Shown here one piece after another: positions 1-17,100 of a DNA stretch of 64,000 nucleotides. A model generated the notes under the pieces. That model saw nothing but the letters and a program-made list of their open reading frames with translations. It did no database searches and had not been told where the DNA came from. Source of the DNA: Ophthalmolycus amberensis (taxonomy: Eukaryota > Chordata > Actinopteri > Perciformes > Zoarcidae); assembly GCA_024529925.1 (NCBI GenBank), contig JAFEUB010000787.1, forward strand, positions 3,281,001 through 3,345,000, read 5' to 3'. A program made the translations under genes and the position numbers. Numbering within the stretch: the stretch's first letter is position 1; each line of letters begins with the position of its first letter.

Positions 1-637
1 TTCCAAATATCTCTAGAGAAACTTGATAAAAAAAAATAAATACATTTGTAATCGATACATAATCCTCAGTGTCAATATAAAAAGCCATTTTCATTCGACA
101 GTGAATATGGCTGCCGTTCCAATCATACCCTGCAGCTTCTCTGTGCTGTAAAGAAAGTCTCCTTGTGGAAATGTCACAACCGTGGGTAGTAAAGGCACAC
201 AATGTGGAAATCTTTGTTGAACTAAACATCCTCTCTGTCAAACATACTCTCTGTCACCCAATTGATAAAGGCAAAATGCCCAAATAATCTTTGCATGGTT
301 TGTGATGATATTAACAGTATTACTGTGGAATGTATTTGTATGTCATGTACTGATCGTAAGGCACGTGGACATGGCCTCGTCCATTTTGGTTGACCTCAAT
401 ATTGTTCTTGTGTTAACATGAGTCTTTGTCTACATAAGAATGTCACCAACTACCAAGCCAACAGGATGATCATGAGTCCATTCTATTCATTATTTTTGGT
501 GGTGTGGTTTTATTTTATTTAGGTTTAATTAGTTTGGATATTTCCAATATCTGAATATTCTTGGGAATTCTTAAGAAAAGGTCATTGCTCTTTTAAAGGG
601 TGTAAAGAAAAAACGTAGAAAATATGGAAATTAATGA

Positions 638-640
<3 letters not shown>

Positions 641-680
<40 letters not shown>
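641..680. repeat. (GT)20 microsatellite
   Basis: Pure GT run after TTAATGAAGA. Confidence 0.95.
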
Positions 681-683
<3 letters not shown>

Positions 684-1080
684 AACGGGGAGAGAAGGAG
701 TACAGTGGGGCAGGTTGAAGGAGCAGTGTGTTATATCTGTCTAGTGAAGTGTCCAGCCCTATGAGTCAGCTTCCAGCTGCACACTGGATCTCCCTGTCGC
801 TATGGCCCACGGAGCTATTTTTAGCATCGCACATCCACCCTCAAGCAGCAAGCGCGTGCACGCGCACGTAGATGCATCAACACACACGGTTCTACACAAG
901 CAATCAGGCACCCTGATTGCATACATTCCTGCTTCTGACAAACTGATTCAGGTCATAGACTGCCAGACAAAGACAGAAATTGAGACGGACAAGCGGGTTG
1001 ATAGAGAAATAGTGAGAAAGGGAAACAGTCAGGGATGAAAGCTTTACTGTAGAGACAGACACAGACCAAACAGTGTGTGC

Positions 1081-1084
<4 letters not shown>

Positions 1085-1120
<36 letters not shown>
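1085..1120. repeat. (GT)18 microsatellite
   Basis: Pure GT run followed by GAGAGAGAGTGTGTG. Confidence 0.95.
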
Positions 1121-1129
<9 letters not shown>

Positions 1130-3399
1130 TGTGTGACTCAGGAGGGGATAGCCCAAATTCAGGAAATCCTTAGGGGATTATACAACAGTTGTAACTTTAT
1201 CCGGCTGCTGTTCACGTAAAAAGACTGAGCAAAGTGAAGCAGGGTGCCATAATTAGTCAGTGTGCTGAACCACACTGGAAAGCAAAGACGGAAGGGAGCC
1301 AGGGAGAGGGCAAGAACAGCTCATTTAGTGACAGACTGAGATAAAACACAGCTCTAATTAGCTGGTGTAATGCATTACGACAAGACGTGTGACACTCCAC
1401 TGCAGTAACTGTGCTATTATAAAATCCAAAGGCCGAACTTTGAACAAATCATAATCTTCAGTTTGAAAATGTCAAAGAGACTTAATAAGGTCAAGATGGT
1501 GAGAGAATATGTGAACCATGCTGGACCGCAGCCACGAATATATGGAAATAATATTTGACCTTTAGCATTCAAAACAATAACATTTTGGCACAATGCCACC
1601 GTTGACGAGCTTATTACTCATATTTGTGCTCTGGTCATTTTTTTTATTTCTATTCTACAACACAATTGAACAAAATTTTAAATCTATGAAAAATAAAGTG
1701 GTTTATACTGCTTGTGATACATAATAATGACAATGATTTTATGATTGGTCACATATGTATACTTCGTTCTTTGATCAGCTGAAGAACACTGAATGAATCA
1801 ATTTTCTCTTTTAGCAAGAAAGTTCCCACATGCTACATGTCCATCCTTCCCATCACGCTGAATATTATTCAGTAAATTTGATTGAAAAACATATCATGAA
1901 AGATCAATACATTTTATTTAATTTTGAGCTCCAACAGGGTGTTTGTGTTACTACAATCAGGGCACACTGACTAACTGCTTACTAAGTCATAATAAGCCCA
2001 ACTGGTAAAAATCGCCCTCCGCTTTTTGATTTAATAAGCTAAATCTATCAACTAAATCAGAGTTCAAAGAAGTTCCAAATCCCTCCTCCTCCTCATTGAA
2101 AAGAGAGCTACATGAAGAATCAGTCAAAACTTTATATCAGCATGTGTGTACGTACAGTGTGTGGATGTGTGTGGGTGTGTATGTGCTTGGGAGACCTCAG
2201 GCAAAACATCCCAGATGATGATTCAGAAACCCTAAAAACCATTTAAAAGTAGAAGGCAGCTCATTTTCTTCTTTACTGCACCGCAGAGAGAGAGAGAGAG
2301 GGTGAGAGAGAGTGAGGAAGAGTGAGAAAGAGAGTGACCCAGTTAGAGAAAATTTAAATAGGGATTCCATTTAGAGGGCCACATTAATTGGAGCAGATAC
2401 CTTCTCAATTATTAAGAGGCCTCCAAGGGTGTTAGCACGAGCTAAATTTATCCTGCACGGCTTTGACTGGGCTTGTCCAATCTCATACAGCATCTGCAGA
2501 CAGGGGGAAGAAACATGTATGGTGTTTCATACACCAGTGTGTGCACACGTCATAGGCACTGCAGCTCACACACACATGGGTGATCTTTTCATGCCCGGTG
2601 TTTGCACTGATCGATTTATACACAAATAGCTGGGAAGCAAAAAATAACTGTAGACGTACGCACGGCAATTCTCCAAAAACACATGTACACACACTCACAA
2701 ACTGCCTTAAGAGTATTCCCTTGAGGAGAGACACATTCTACAATCATTTCCCAGCGAGTCAATGGCCCATCCCCCAAGCTTCCATCTCTAGCCATTTGAG
2801 CCTTAATGGTTTCCTAGTTTCCTTCAACCTGCTCTGTAACGAGCCAGCAGGCAGAAACTAGCCCCCACGAGAGAAACACTGGTGCCCCGACAGAGCATTG
2901 GACGAGATAGGATAGGAGGGAAAGAGAGGAGAAGCGAAACAGTGAGAGACACGTCTGCACCAATTCATAAATGTATTAATAACCTCTCTCTTCTCTTGTG
3001 TCATGAAAAAAAGGGAAATCTGGAGAGATTCGGAGAATGACGGGCTCAAGTCTGACATGAAGATGATGAGGGGATTTTTCTTTTTTTTTCTTTGTCTGAC
3101 TGAAGATGAGAAGAGGAGTTGGTATGTGATTAATTTATTGTCTCCATGATGCGGGCTGGTGGCCACAAGCTGGTGAAAGGAGCTGTAAATAGCACGCCTC
3201 CACGAGGAGCAGTCTAAGTAAACTCGAGGCATTGCTCCAGAGAAAAAGCCTTGAGGAACACGAATGAAATTGTTTTGTTTCCCCCTAAGCCAAGTTTTCC
3301 CACCCAACTTGCACAAATGTCTGCATTTTCACCAACCAGTCCGTTGCATCTGATCCTGCCCCTGCTGTGATGTCACTGTTACTCCCTGGTACTCCAAAG

Positions 3400-4870
3400 C
3401 CCAAAAGGCTCCGACGTTGCAACTCACCCCTACTTTCTAATACTTCAGATGCTCTGCTCTTATGGTCTGGGATGCTCTCAAAGCCTATCTCAGAGGGAAT
3501 ATGGTATCATTCACTGCATATAAGAAAAGACACTCTCAAAAGTCATCTAAAACCCTGGATGTTAACAGAAACCCAATCCCCAGAACTATATAACATTTTA
3601 CTTTTTTTTCCGCTCAAACTCTTTATGGACATGGACATGGTGAAAATGTGAGGGCAGTGTTAGCTAATCAACTGAAAGGACGGAGGGCTAAGCAGAAAAA
3701 GTATCCACACAGAACGGAGAGATCCCATTAAAATCAATAATACATTTAAAGATTTCTACTCCCAGCTATATTCCTCCCATTTTAATGCAGATGAAACCGT
3801 AATCAAAGCCTTTCTTGATCCCCTACCCATCCCAGCTATTCCCCCAGACTTGCTGGAAACAGAAGCCCCTCTAACCCAAGCCGGAGTAGCCCTAGCCATA
3901 TCATCAATGCAATCTTAAAAAATCTCCAGGGTCAGATGGATTCTTTAAGGAGGTTTTCTGCTTTCCTCTCTCCACAATCACCAACCGTTCTGTCAGAATC
4001 CCATCGGTTGGGTTCACTCAGTCCATCTCTAAAGGAGGCAGGTATAAGTCTCACAGCTGAGGAGGGGCGGTACCCTGCAGAACCGCTGCTGAACACAGCG
4101 GCTGAATTCTTGCAAAGGTTTTGGTGCGCAGATTGGAAGAAGTCCTCCCTCAAATAATATCAATTAACAGGCTGTATAAAAATCGCTACTCTTTATTAAT
4201 GTTCGGCATCTTTTTGATATATTGTATTCACCACCTGAAGAAGTTCCAGAGTTTGTCCCATCCTTGGACGAGAAGAAAAAGATTGTTTGCAAAGAGTGGA
4301 GAGACTTATTTACGGTTTTGGAAACATTTGGATTACGGTCGTAGTTTACTGATTGGATTATTCTATGGATCTCCAACAGATAGAGTTAAACCTAACAGTA
4401 GTAAAGCACCAGGAGGTTTAAAAACATATTCAAAGATAACTCTTATCTCTTTTAATCCACTGTCAGAGAAATATGCCTTACCCAAAAGACATTTCTTTCA
4501 ATATGTACAGGTCAGACACTATGTGGGCACTATTTGACCATGCTTTCCTGAAGAACCTGACAATGACCCTGACACATTTCCTCCTGTTGACCCACTATCT
4601 AAAGGTGCATTTTAAACATTGTACAGACAAATTTGCATGCCCTCATGTCCACTTCTCGACATGATACAGCTTGGGAAGATGATTTGGGGCCTTCATTACC
4701 TGCTGACCAATAAGAGTCCATCCTCATATCAATACACAAATCCTACCTCCGTGCAGGACACTGCATACCTCAATTCAAGGTAGTTCATACTGGCCCATTT
4801 GTCCAAGGTTAAAATGTCTAGCACCTACCAATGCTACCCTTATCTACATGCTAGTGCAGCTTACAGGTAG
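3400..4870 (+). pseudogene. Degraded L1/Tx1-type LINE ORF2 with internal deletion
   Basis: The plus strand carries ordered pieces of a teleost L1/Tx1 ORF2, in shifting frames. SPLLSNTS and then VWDALKAYLRG (about 3465-3497) belong to the linker after the endonuclease. SPELYNILL and ANQLKGRRAKQ follow. INNTFKDFYSQLYSSHF and an LAISSMQS stretch lead to KSPGSDGF, the start of the RT domain. VRRLEEVLPQIIS and KNRYS, then WRDLFTVLE and GFG-like pieces, complete what is left of the RT. The catalytic YADD region is absent: near 4390-4450 the sequence jumps to the carboxy-terminal region (LSEKYALPKRHFFQYVQVRH, then LAHLSKVKM at about 4795). The endonuclease is also missing. Many stops and frameshifts make it long dead. 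Confidence 0.85.
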
Positions 4871-5399
4871 GAATGCTAGTTGTTGCTACCTTCTAGTTGT
4901 CGAAAGTATTAACGACTTCTATCACTACGAGAGAGAATACGCTCACTTGTGTTTTATGAGCTAACTTATCATTGTCATGCTGCATTGTCACGGTAAACTG
5001 ATAGCGATGCTTCTACCTGTCTGTCAACGCCATTACATCCCTGTGTGTGTGTGTGTGTGTGTGTACATCTAATGTTATGCCTTTTTAACTTCCCATTTTA
5101 TGTATTAATTATTGATTTATTGGTCAGGTCAGTCAGTGCAGACTTGTCCTACACTGTCACAAGTCACTTGTCCTACACTGTGCAGTAATAAGAGAAGCAG
5201 ATATTTAAAAGTAACAAAAAAGTTGCTTTCCAAAAACTTTACATGATAATACCTTGGTGTATATTTTAGAACAATTGTCAATAAGACTTGAGCTCCCAGA
5301 GAAAGCTGCCTTGAATACATGCATACACGATCAGGGAAAAGTCAGGATATAAAAGCATGAAGCATATACTCAGAAATCAATGGATAAAGTGAAATCGAA
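4871..5399. other. Intron 1 segment with a short GT run
   Basis: AT-rich; GT run at 5042-5064 and a small tandem (CACTTGTCCTACACTGT-like, about 5143-5181). Nothing coding. Confidence 0.6.
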
Positions 5400-6780
5400 A
5401 GATAAAGGTTTATAATCATTATATCATGAATGTTTAAATGCATAGAGTGATTTAACAACGTTTATGGTCGTAATATAACAAATGTTTAAATGCATAGAGT
5501 GATTTAACCAATGTAAAAACTGATTATAATAAGGTCCTGTGTACCGGAGCTGAGATGTAGAAAAAGTGTTAAGTCATGGTGAATCAGCAACCCGAGTGAG
5601 TCTGGAACAGATGTTTTAGGGAGTAGTTAAAGAAAACAGTCATGGGACATGGAAATCTGCTGCAAGGGATGACTCACACAGGCAAGAGGGAAGGGTTGGA
5701 AGTTTCCAGGAACAAACGCCCACACACGAGGGCGGAGATAAGGTCATGTGTTCAGAATAAGAGGGAGGGGGACAGATAGCCCAAATCAAGGATAAAAAGA
5801 GACGCTTGTAAGCCCCAAAACGGGATTTCTGCACGGGCCGTCAAGACGCTCAGAGAAGAAGATACGGACGATCGCAACTGAAGTATTCGAGGACTCCGTC
5901 TCCGTTCACGGATAGACCGCTGTTCGTGGACAACGATTGAAAGACGGAGATTTTCCTCTCCCCACTGCTCGACTTTTAACACCTGAACACCGGAGGAAAA
6001 CAGCAGCCCTAGAAAGACTTTGTACTGAGCCTTGAGGACTGTTGGCCGAACTCCGCTGCGAGAGCAGGAGGAATCCGAGGGTCTGGCCAGACCTTCGCTC
6101 CTAAAACAACTCCAAAAGAACCTTTTCATCGAACCTTTGAAGTCCAGCTCCAACCGAGCCGTCTCGGCATCCGAAAACTAATGAGTATAATCTAAGAAGA
6201 AAATTATAACGAATCTAATCAAGTGTAGTAACATTATATGTGAGCTGTAGCTTAACCCTTGCTAACTAACCAACTATAACCTGCAATAAATATCTAATCT
6301 GAATTTAAAGTAATATTCTCAAGTGCATTTATTTGCCTAAGTAGTAGAAGTTCCTCGTGGCAGTAAAAGGTTAAATCTATTGTATGTCTAACAACTGAGT
6401 TCTGTAAGGTTATCCTAGAGACCGAATCCACTTAACAATCCCTTACGGTTTTAGACAGTAATCCTAGCCGTTAAAACCTAACCTGGCATTTACCAAGAGC
6501 ACGGATCCATAAGAGGGAAGCTGCCATAACCGACGCGACTGGTAGGAGCGCCCGGGGCCAGGACTGGTCTCTCGGCCGAGCGCGCTCAGACCGGAGGAAG
6601 CAGGGTAGACGTCGGAAGTAACGGCAGTGAGCGGAGCCAGGCGAGTTCCCTCGCCAGAACACCAGCTCGACAATCTTTTAATAGAGAGCTGCGTCAGTAA
6701 GTAGCCCCGTATCGGGCCAGGAGTACCCCAGGATCTAACACAATGTGGAATATATTTTACCACGACAGCTGAATTTGCAA
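5400..6780 (+). repeat. LTR-like CpG-containing block, unassigned
   Basis: Three features resemble a retroviral-type LTR read on the plus strand. A 28-bp motif (AATGTTTAAATGCATAGAGT...) is exactly repeated at 5429-5456 and 5481-5508, like U3 enhancer repeats. An ATAAAAAG TATA-like box lies at 5792-5799. An AATAAA signal lies at 6285-6290. CpG density and GC are well above the surrounding intron at 5820-6180 and 6490-6720. I could not define TG...CA ends, a primer-binding site or a second copy, and no gag or pol frame follows. It could instead be another repeat class or an alternative promoter. Confidence 0.3.
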
Positions 6781-11857
<5,077 letters not shown>

Positions 11858-12814
11858 CACTCTAGACCTAGTTTTGTCCTCTCGTTTTCTGACTCAACAT
11901 TGAACATCCTCCTTCCTCCATATTACTGTCAATTTAAACAAACAAGATAGAAGTAGAGGAGTGTTTGTGCACAGAAAAAACACACAGACATATGCAAATA
12001 CGTTCACCGTGCCAATTACAAAACAAGACAAAGACTTCCTTTTTGCCTGTCAATGTCTTCACTATGTTCTATTGTCATGAATGCGTCAGTGACAGGATTA
12101 AAAACTAAAATATTAAAATGCTTGCTTGATCACGTTGAAGTACTACTGGGACATATTAGTGGTTTGATCTCTAATAGTCTGTCTGCAGTCGGTGGAGTTC
12201 AGTGTTGAAAAACACAGAGAAATCCTCCCCACAGCTCGTTACAGCTGCTTCACCTGAGGTGATTACACAGAGAATACTCGTGGAGATGAATGCCGAGTTG
12301 AATTTGGCTTCCTCGTGGATAGATCATGCATTCTTTACCATCGTAATACCTGACCTATTTCTGGTAAAATAGTGTCACGTGATCGCCTGGTTTAGCTGTG
12401 TGATTTCTTATTCTCTGCTCTCGCTCTGCCTCCCTTTTCCATGAAGCACTTCAGGGAATAGACCCCAACGGTGTGAACATTTGCTTGTGTCATTGTTTTT
12501 CTAGATTAATAAGAACATTGTCCACCACCACCACCACCACCACAAGGCTGCGTGTTCAACTCAAAAAAGACCTACTTCATGTGTTCATTCCTTTGAGTAA
12601 TAATGCATTCAAACACAAACCCCGGTGTGTGTTTTAGTAATGCCCATGGTCGAATAGTTACTTGATTCGATTCTGAGTGTCTCACTTGCATTGGCTGTGA
12701 AACAGTTTGAATAAAGACGTAATTAACACCTGAGTGGCACCATGAAGTGGAATGCTGTTACTACCTGCCCCCCTCTCTGAATGTTTCGATGAGCCAACTG
12801 ACATTCTGCAGCAA
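11858..12814. other. Intron 1 segment with a CCA triplet run
   Basis: Ordinary AT-rich DNA; (CCA)7 at 12522-12543. Nothing coding. Confidence 0.6.
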
Positions 12815-13020
12815 CACCTGTATCAGGGTCAGTTACAGACGTTTAAGCTTGGGATCACACAACAGTCCTCTACTGTGGGACACTGAGCTCCACCGGAGCT
12901 GCTGAGGGTTAAGTGCCTTACTTACTCAAGGCCACCACTGCTGCAGAGGAGGGCATCATTCATTCAATTTCCCCACCCAAGAGTTTTCCCTCAGAGGTTC
13001 AAGGCTTTGATATGGAAGCC
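12815..13020 (-). repeat. Diverged SINE-like remnant
   Basis: Contains GGGTTAAGTGCCTTACTTAC and CTCAAGGCCACCACTGCTGC, a GAGGAGGGCATCATTCATTC segment, then TTTCCCCACCCAAGAGTTTT and a decayed B-box region (AGGTTCAAGGC). These follow the common fish SINE arrangement GGTTAAGTGCCTTGCTCAAGGGCACC...CCCACCC...CCGGGGATTCGAACC on the complementary strand of the Pol III promoter. Heavily mutated. Confidence 0.5.
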
Positions 13021-13884
13021 TTCAAATTACCAGCGCGCTTGATGTAAAATTGATTTCGCAACAGCTCAGGATAAGACAGACAGTGTGAATACTGAAGTTC
13101 TCATTGATGCCGCCGGATAATTTATTTGACCAATTCTGAAGGAGAATATTATCTGTCAAAAGCTCCTCACCTATGAGGGTTGGACACATTATCTGCATGA
13201 TTACACCGTCGGTCTCCATTTGACAGAAACTCTTATTTTGCTGGTCTTTGTGCCAGTATAATGTAGTCCCACAGTTAAATTAGATGTGTACTAAACACTG
13301 TTGCTGTATCTGGAACTGGGGCATTTTTGGCAAGGTCTAGATGAGTTGATATTTCAGAGCTGGTCTATTAGATGAATGATATGATTCATGTGCTTCATAA
13401 TCAACAAAACTGAAGATGTAATTAGACATATTATAGGTGAACTCTGTGAAGATTCATTGAACCAAACAATTCTGCAGTTTTTAGGAAATACTGCTGAGCT
13501 CCAGTTCTCTGCAGCAAAGGCCCTGATGGGTAATAAGGTTTGCTATGAAAGACAACCGAGTCGGATGCATTTACTCGTCAAAACTTTAAATGTCTTCATC
13601 CTGATAGCAGCTTTTAAAAGGATATGCTGCAATTTCAAAGTTAAACTACCTTTTGAACTCACTGGTTATAATGCAGCAATATTAAAAGGTGGTTCAAATT
13701 CTCATGAAGCAAAAAACAATGGAGTGGTTTTCTCTAGCCATTGGGCTTCTTGCTCAGCCCTTTACTGTGCCTGTGCTGTTTTTTATATCTCAAACTAAAA
13801 AGGTGATCCAGATCTTTCAAACTTCTTTTCATATTCGCATATATAAGGGCATACAGGTGGCAGCGCTTTGACATATTAAATTAA
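13021..13884. other. Intron 1 segment, possible diverged continuation of the LINE
   Basis: No clear motifs. A plus-strand frame of 136 residues at 13388-13798 has no domain and is antisense to the putative LINE. Confidence 0.35.
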
Positions 13885-14175
13885 TGGAAGAGGTCCTTGA
13901 ATTGAGCCTTGTGGGACACCAAAAGAGCAATCATCAAAGGATGTCTCCAACTCTGATGCATTGTCTTTTCATAGTTAGATAAAACTATATAGCTAAATAT
14001 AACTAAATATAGCTCCTACAGCACTCCAACCTTCTAGTTTTAATTAGAGTATTTTTTTAATGAAGTAGCAGCTTTAATGAAGTAGCTTAGAAAGTCAGTT
14101 CGTTGTTCAGTTCCCACTTTACTGCAATCTTGGACACTATGGATAGGAAACTGATGGGTCTATAGTTCACCACAT
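13885..14175 (-). pseudogene. Broken L2/CR1-type LINE reverse transcriptase
   Basis: On the minus strand, 14170-14129 reads VNYRPISFLSIVSK, the conserved NYRPISLLS.(L/V)SK block at the start of the LINE RT domain. At 13929-13885 the same strand reads CSFGVPQGSIQGPL, the VPQGSILGPLLF block of RT motif 4. They are in the right order, but about 240 bp apart where roughly 340 bp is usual, and stops and frameshifts lie between, so an internal deletion is likely. The catalytic YADD block is not recognisable after it. Sequence further left (to about 13400) may be more of the same element but shows no motif I trust. Confidence 0.75.
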
Positions 14176-17100
14176 CAGTTGGTTCTCAGGTTATCTGCAG
14201 CACTGTTGCCATTGTTTGCCCTGTAAGCACTGTTGGCTGCAAGCCGCTGGTTCAGCCATTGCCGTGGCAATAGATAGCACCTTTAAAGCGGTAGACGGAG
14301 ACACAAGAGAGAACAAAACTGAGTACCCAAATATTTGATGAAAATGTAACTGTTGACTTATTGTAATGGTGGAGTATAGAATCATTTTAGAAAAGGTAAG
14401 AAGCACATCGCCCACTCTGCTAGAACTGCAATACCCGAACTACCAACCCGATTTTTGCCTCTGTGGATTGTCTTTATGAAACTTGGCCCGTAGATGGCTT
14501 TGTATTATCCTACAACTCACTTGCTTGCAGCACTGTGAACAGGCCTGTTTTTACCAGATAGTGAGGGCCTCCATTCACACAGAGCTAAACCACAACATCC
14601 CAGACCTCTGTTTGTCTGTTTCTTCTCTCCGTCTATCTCACCACCACAACACAAGCACGCACGGATATTTAATAAAACATGTCCACCTTTACCTCCACAG
14701 CCATGCCTTCTGCTCCGTCCACTTTGACCATTTTTTTGTTCTCCCACATACCACTTGGTCAACCTGATCCTATAAAAAATTCACAGACCGTTTACATGCA
14801 CCAAATCACACCACATGCATTATGCAGTGCAGCTATGGTGTAGCGCTCCAATCCCCTTCCCTTCTGCTCTTTGCTCACTTCCTTCCACTTTTCTTCCCGA
14901 GACCTCATAACTTGAAAACCCTTCAGTTTCTTTGCCCTTTACCCTCTCTTCCCAACCTCTCGTGTTCGTCTCTAAATCTCTGTCTTATTACCTTCATGTT
15001 TCCTTCTCGCACCGTTTCCATCTGTCTATGCAAGTAAATATTGTTTATTATTTCCGCACTGTGATTTGAGCATCTTCATTTTTGTTCATCCTTATCGCCA
15101 CACTGGCTCAAACTATTGCTCACAGGTCACAATGTGAGAGTCAAATAAAGGACAAAAGACCCCTACAGCCTTTAGGATGCCATTCAGCTCGACAGAAGGG
15201 ACATTTTTGTTCTATGAAACATAGAACTGAACCCAGAACCTTCACAGCAGCCACTCCTGTGGATTTCCAGTTCTAAATTATGATATTATGTAAAACATTC
15301 AACAGATGAACATAAATAATAATGTCATAATTGTACTTTAGTCTCCTAACCAAACACCTGATTTCAACCGGTCAAAATGATTTAATAGTCAGGCAGATCT
15401 GAATCAAAAGCCTTATCCATACACATACACTTTGTACTGAACAGTAACAAAAACACTATACTAAGTATGTGGAAAACGTCTAGCTTGGTTGGACATCTTG
15501 GGATGTATAACTAATAGCTTCAGATAAGAAGTTGACATTACATCATTTCATCACTACAAGAAAACGACCTGCAGGGGACAAATATTTTGGACTAATGATC
15601 TAATGTAACAGTGAGCTATGGCTATAGGTAAGGGCATAACTCAACACAACACTAAGCCAAAAGGATCATTAACAAATATATATATATATATATATAGGGG
15701 GGGGGGGTTGGTGCATGTGACACATTAGATGTTTTCCCACCATCTGATGCTTGACTGTTGGGGCCCTCTTTACAGTACACAAGTGATACAAATAAGTGCC
15801 ATTCATATGCATACAAATATGCGACCACATGCCTGTTTCCACAAAAACATTCACACTTTGTCCTTGGTGCAGAACACATTATATAAACGTATCACTGGGA
15901 AGTCCTAAACTCACACATATGCACACACACACACACAGACCTAGATATCACATTGGGTCATAGGAGTCCCAGATAAACGCAAACTGTTAATCAGGCCAAC
16001 CAAAATAGAGCTCATCATCTTTGGGTTGAAATGAGGTTGAGACTGAGGTTATCTTTGGCTTTCCTGTGGGCAATAACGGACAAATTAATTTGCACTGGAG
16101 AAGCATTGATGGTGTCAGCTGGTAATAACTTGTATGTGCTGCGACTCGTAATTGCCTGATCTGTATCAAACTGACAATATTGCTCGAGCCTTTGGGCCGT
16201 TTACTTGTACACCTCGGGAAAATGGCTAAATTGCTTGAAATTGACATCTGAGTCACTAGGCCTGGAAATGAATACATCAACAACGCAAAAAATAAGAATT
16301 TGATTGCTTAGCTCCATACTTTGTTTTACAGTGTAGGTGTTTACTATGAATACAAGTACTTTTACTGTTTCTTGACAAGATGAAGGGAAAAGTGGTTCAT
16401 GTAAGTTTTCTGATTTCCTGAAAAGCATTTTGTTTTTGTGTTTGTCTAACTACCAATGTTCCACCCAAAAAATAAACTTGCGAGATAGGCTGAAATTAAA
16501 AAGGTAGCTATTTGGACCACTTTTCTGTATGACAGGTGACACCTGTGGCTCATCTGGGCTAGCTGGGAGAAAAAGAAGACAAAATGCTTAATTAAGCAAG
16601 GAGAAGTAATGAATTTCTCTCTATGCTTTTTCCTGCAAACAAATCATTGTTTGGTTATGCCAGTGACACCAGGTTTGCAAACAACTATTGCTTCGTTCCG
16701 AGATTGAAGTTGTGCATTGAAAACATTGGACAGCATTTGTTTAGACAAGTTTCTAGGCATTGAATATCATGCTTCTGTGTGGCAGATAAATAGCCTTCAG
16801 CTTTTTAAATGGCTCGAGACGAGCCAGAAAAGGGCAGGAATGTCATGAGTGTAAGCAAAAGGCAATTCATCACCATTATGTGATGAATAAGCTGACCACA
16901 TAGTTCATAATTACAATGGCAAGAAAACAGTATAAAGAAAAACATGATTTGTCACTGTACTCCAATATAGACATAAAGGGCTGACGATAAATAATCACAT
17001 TCTTACTGTAAGGCCTTTTCAATGAAATACTCATTTAACCTTTGATTTGACAGCAAATCCAAACACCTTGAAACAATGACCTTAAAGTGGTCTCTGAAAC

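Larger units (their letters stand above)
1..3399. other. Intron 1 segment, microsatellites only
   Basis: Holds (GT)20 at 641-680, (GT)18 at 1085-1120 and a GA-rich patch at about 2285-2330. The stretch 2340-2460 is AT-rich with ATTAATTG and CAATTATTAAG homeodomain-type cores, so a conserved enhancer is conceivable. The 152-residue minus-strand frame at 2858-3316 shows no domain. Confidence 0.55.

Noticed and set aside
2858..3316. 152-residue minus-strand frame
   Set aside because: No domain; includes a low-complexity Lys run from a poly-T stretch.
13680..13705. GGTTCAAATTC resembling a tRNA B box
   Set aside because: No A box or foldable cloverleaf upstream; chance match in LINE-derived DNA.
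15987..16030. Minus-strand PKDDEL peptide considered as the GluD2 exon 2 KKDDEV block
   Set aside because: Neighbouring residues do not match the receptor and no acceptor site precedes it.
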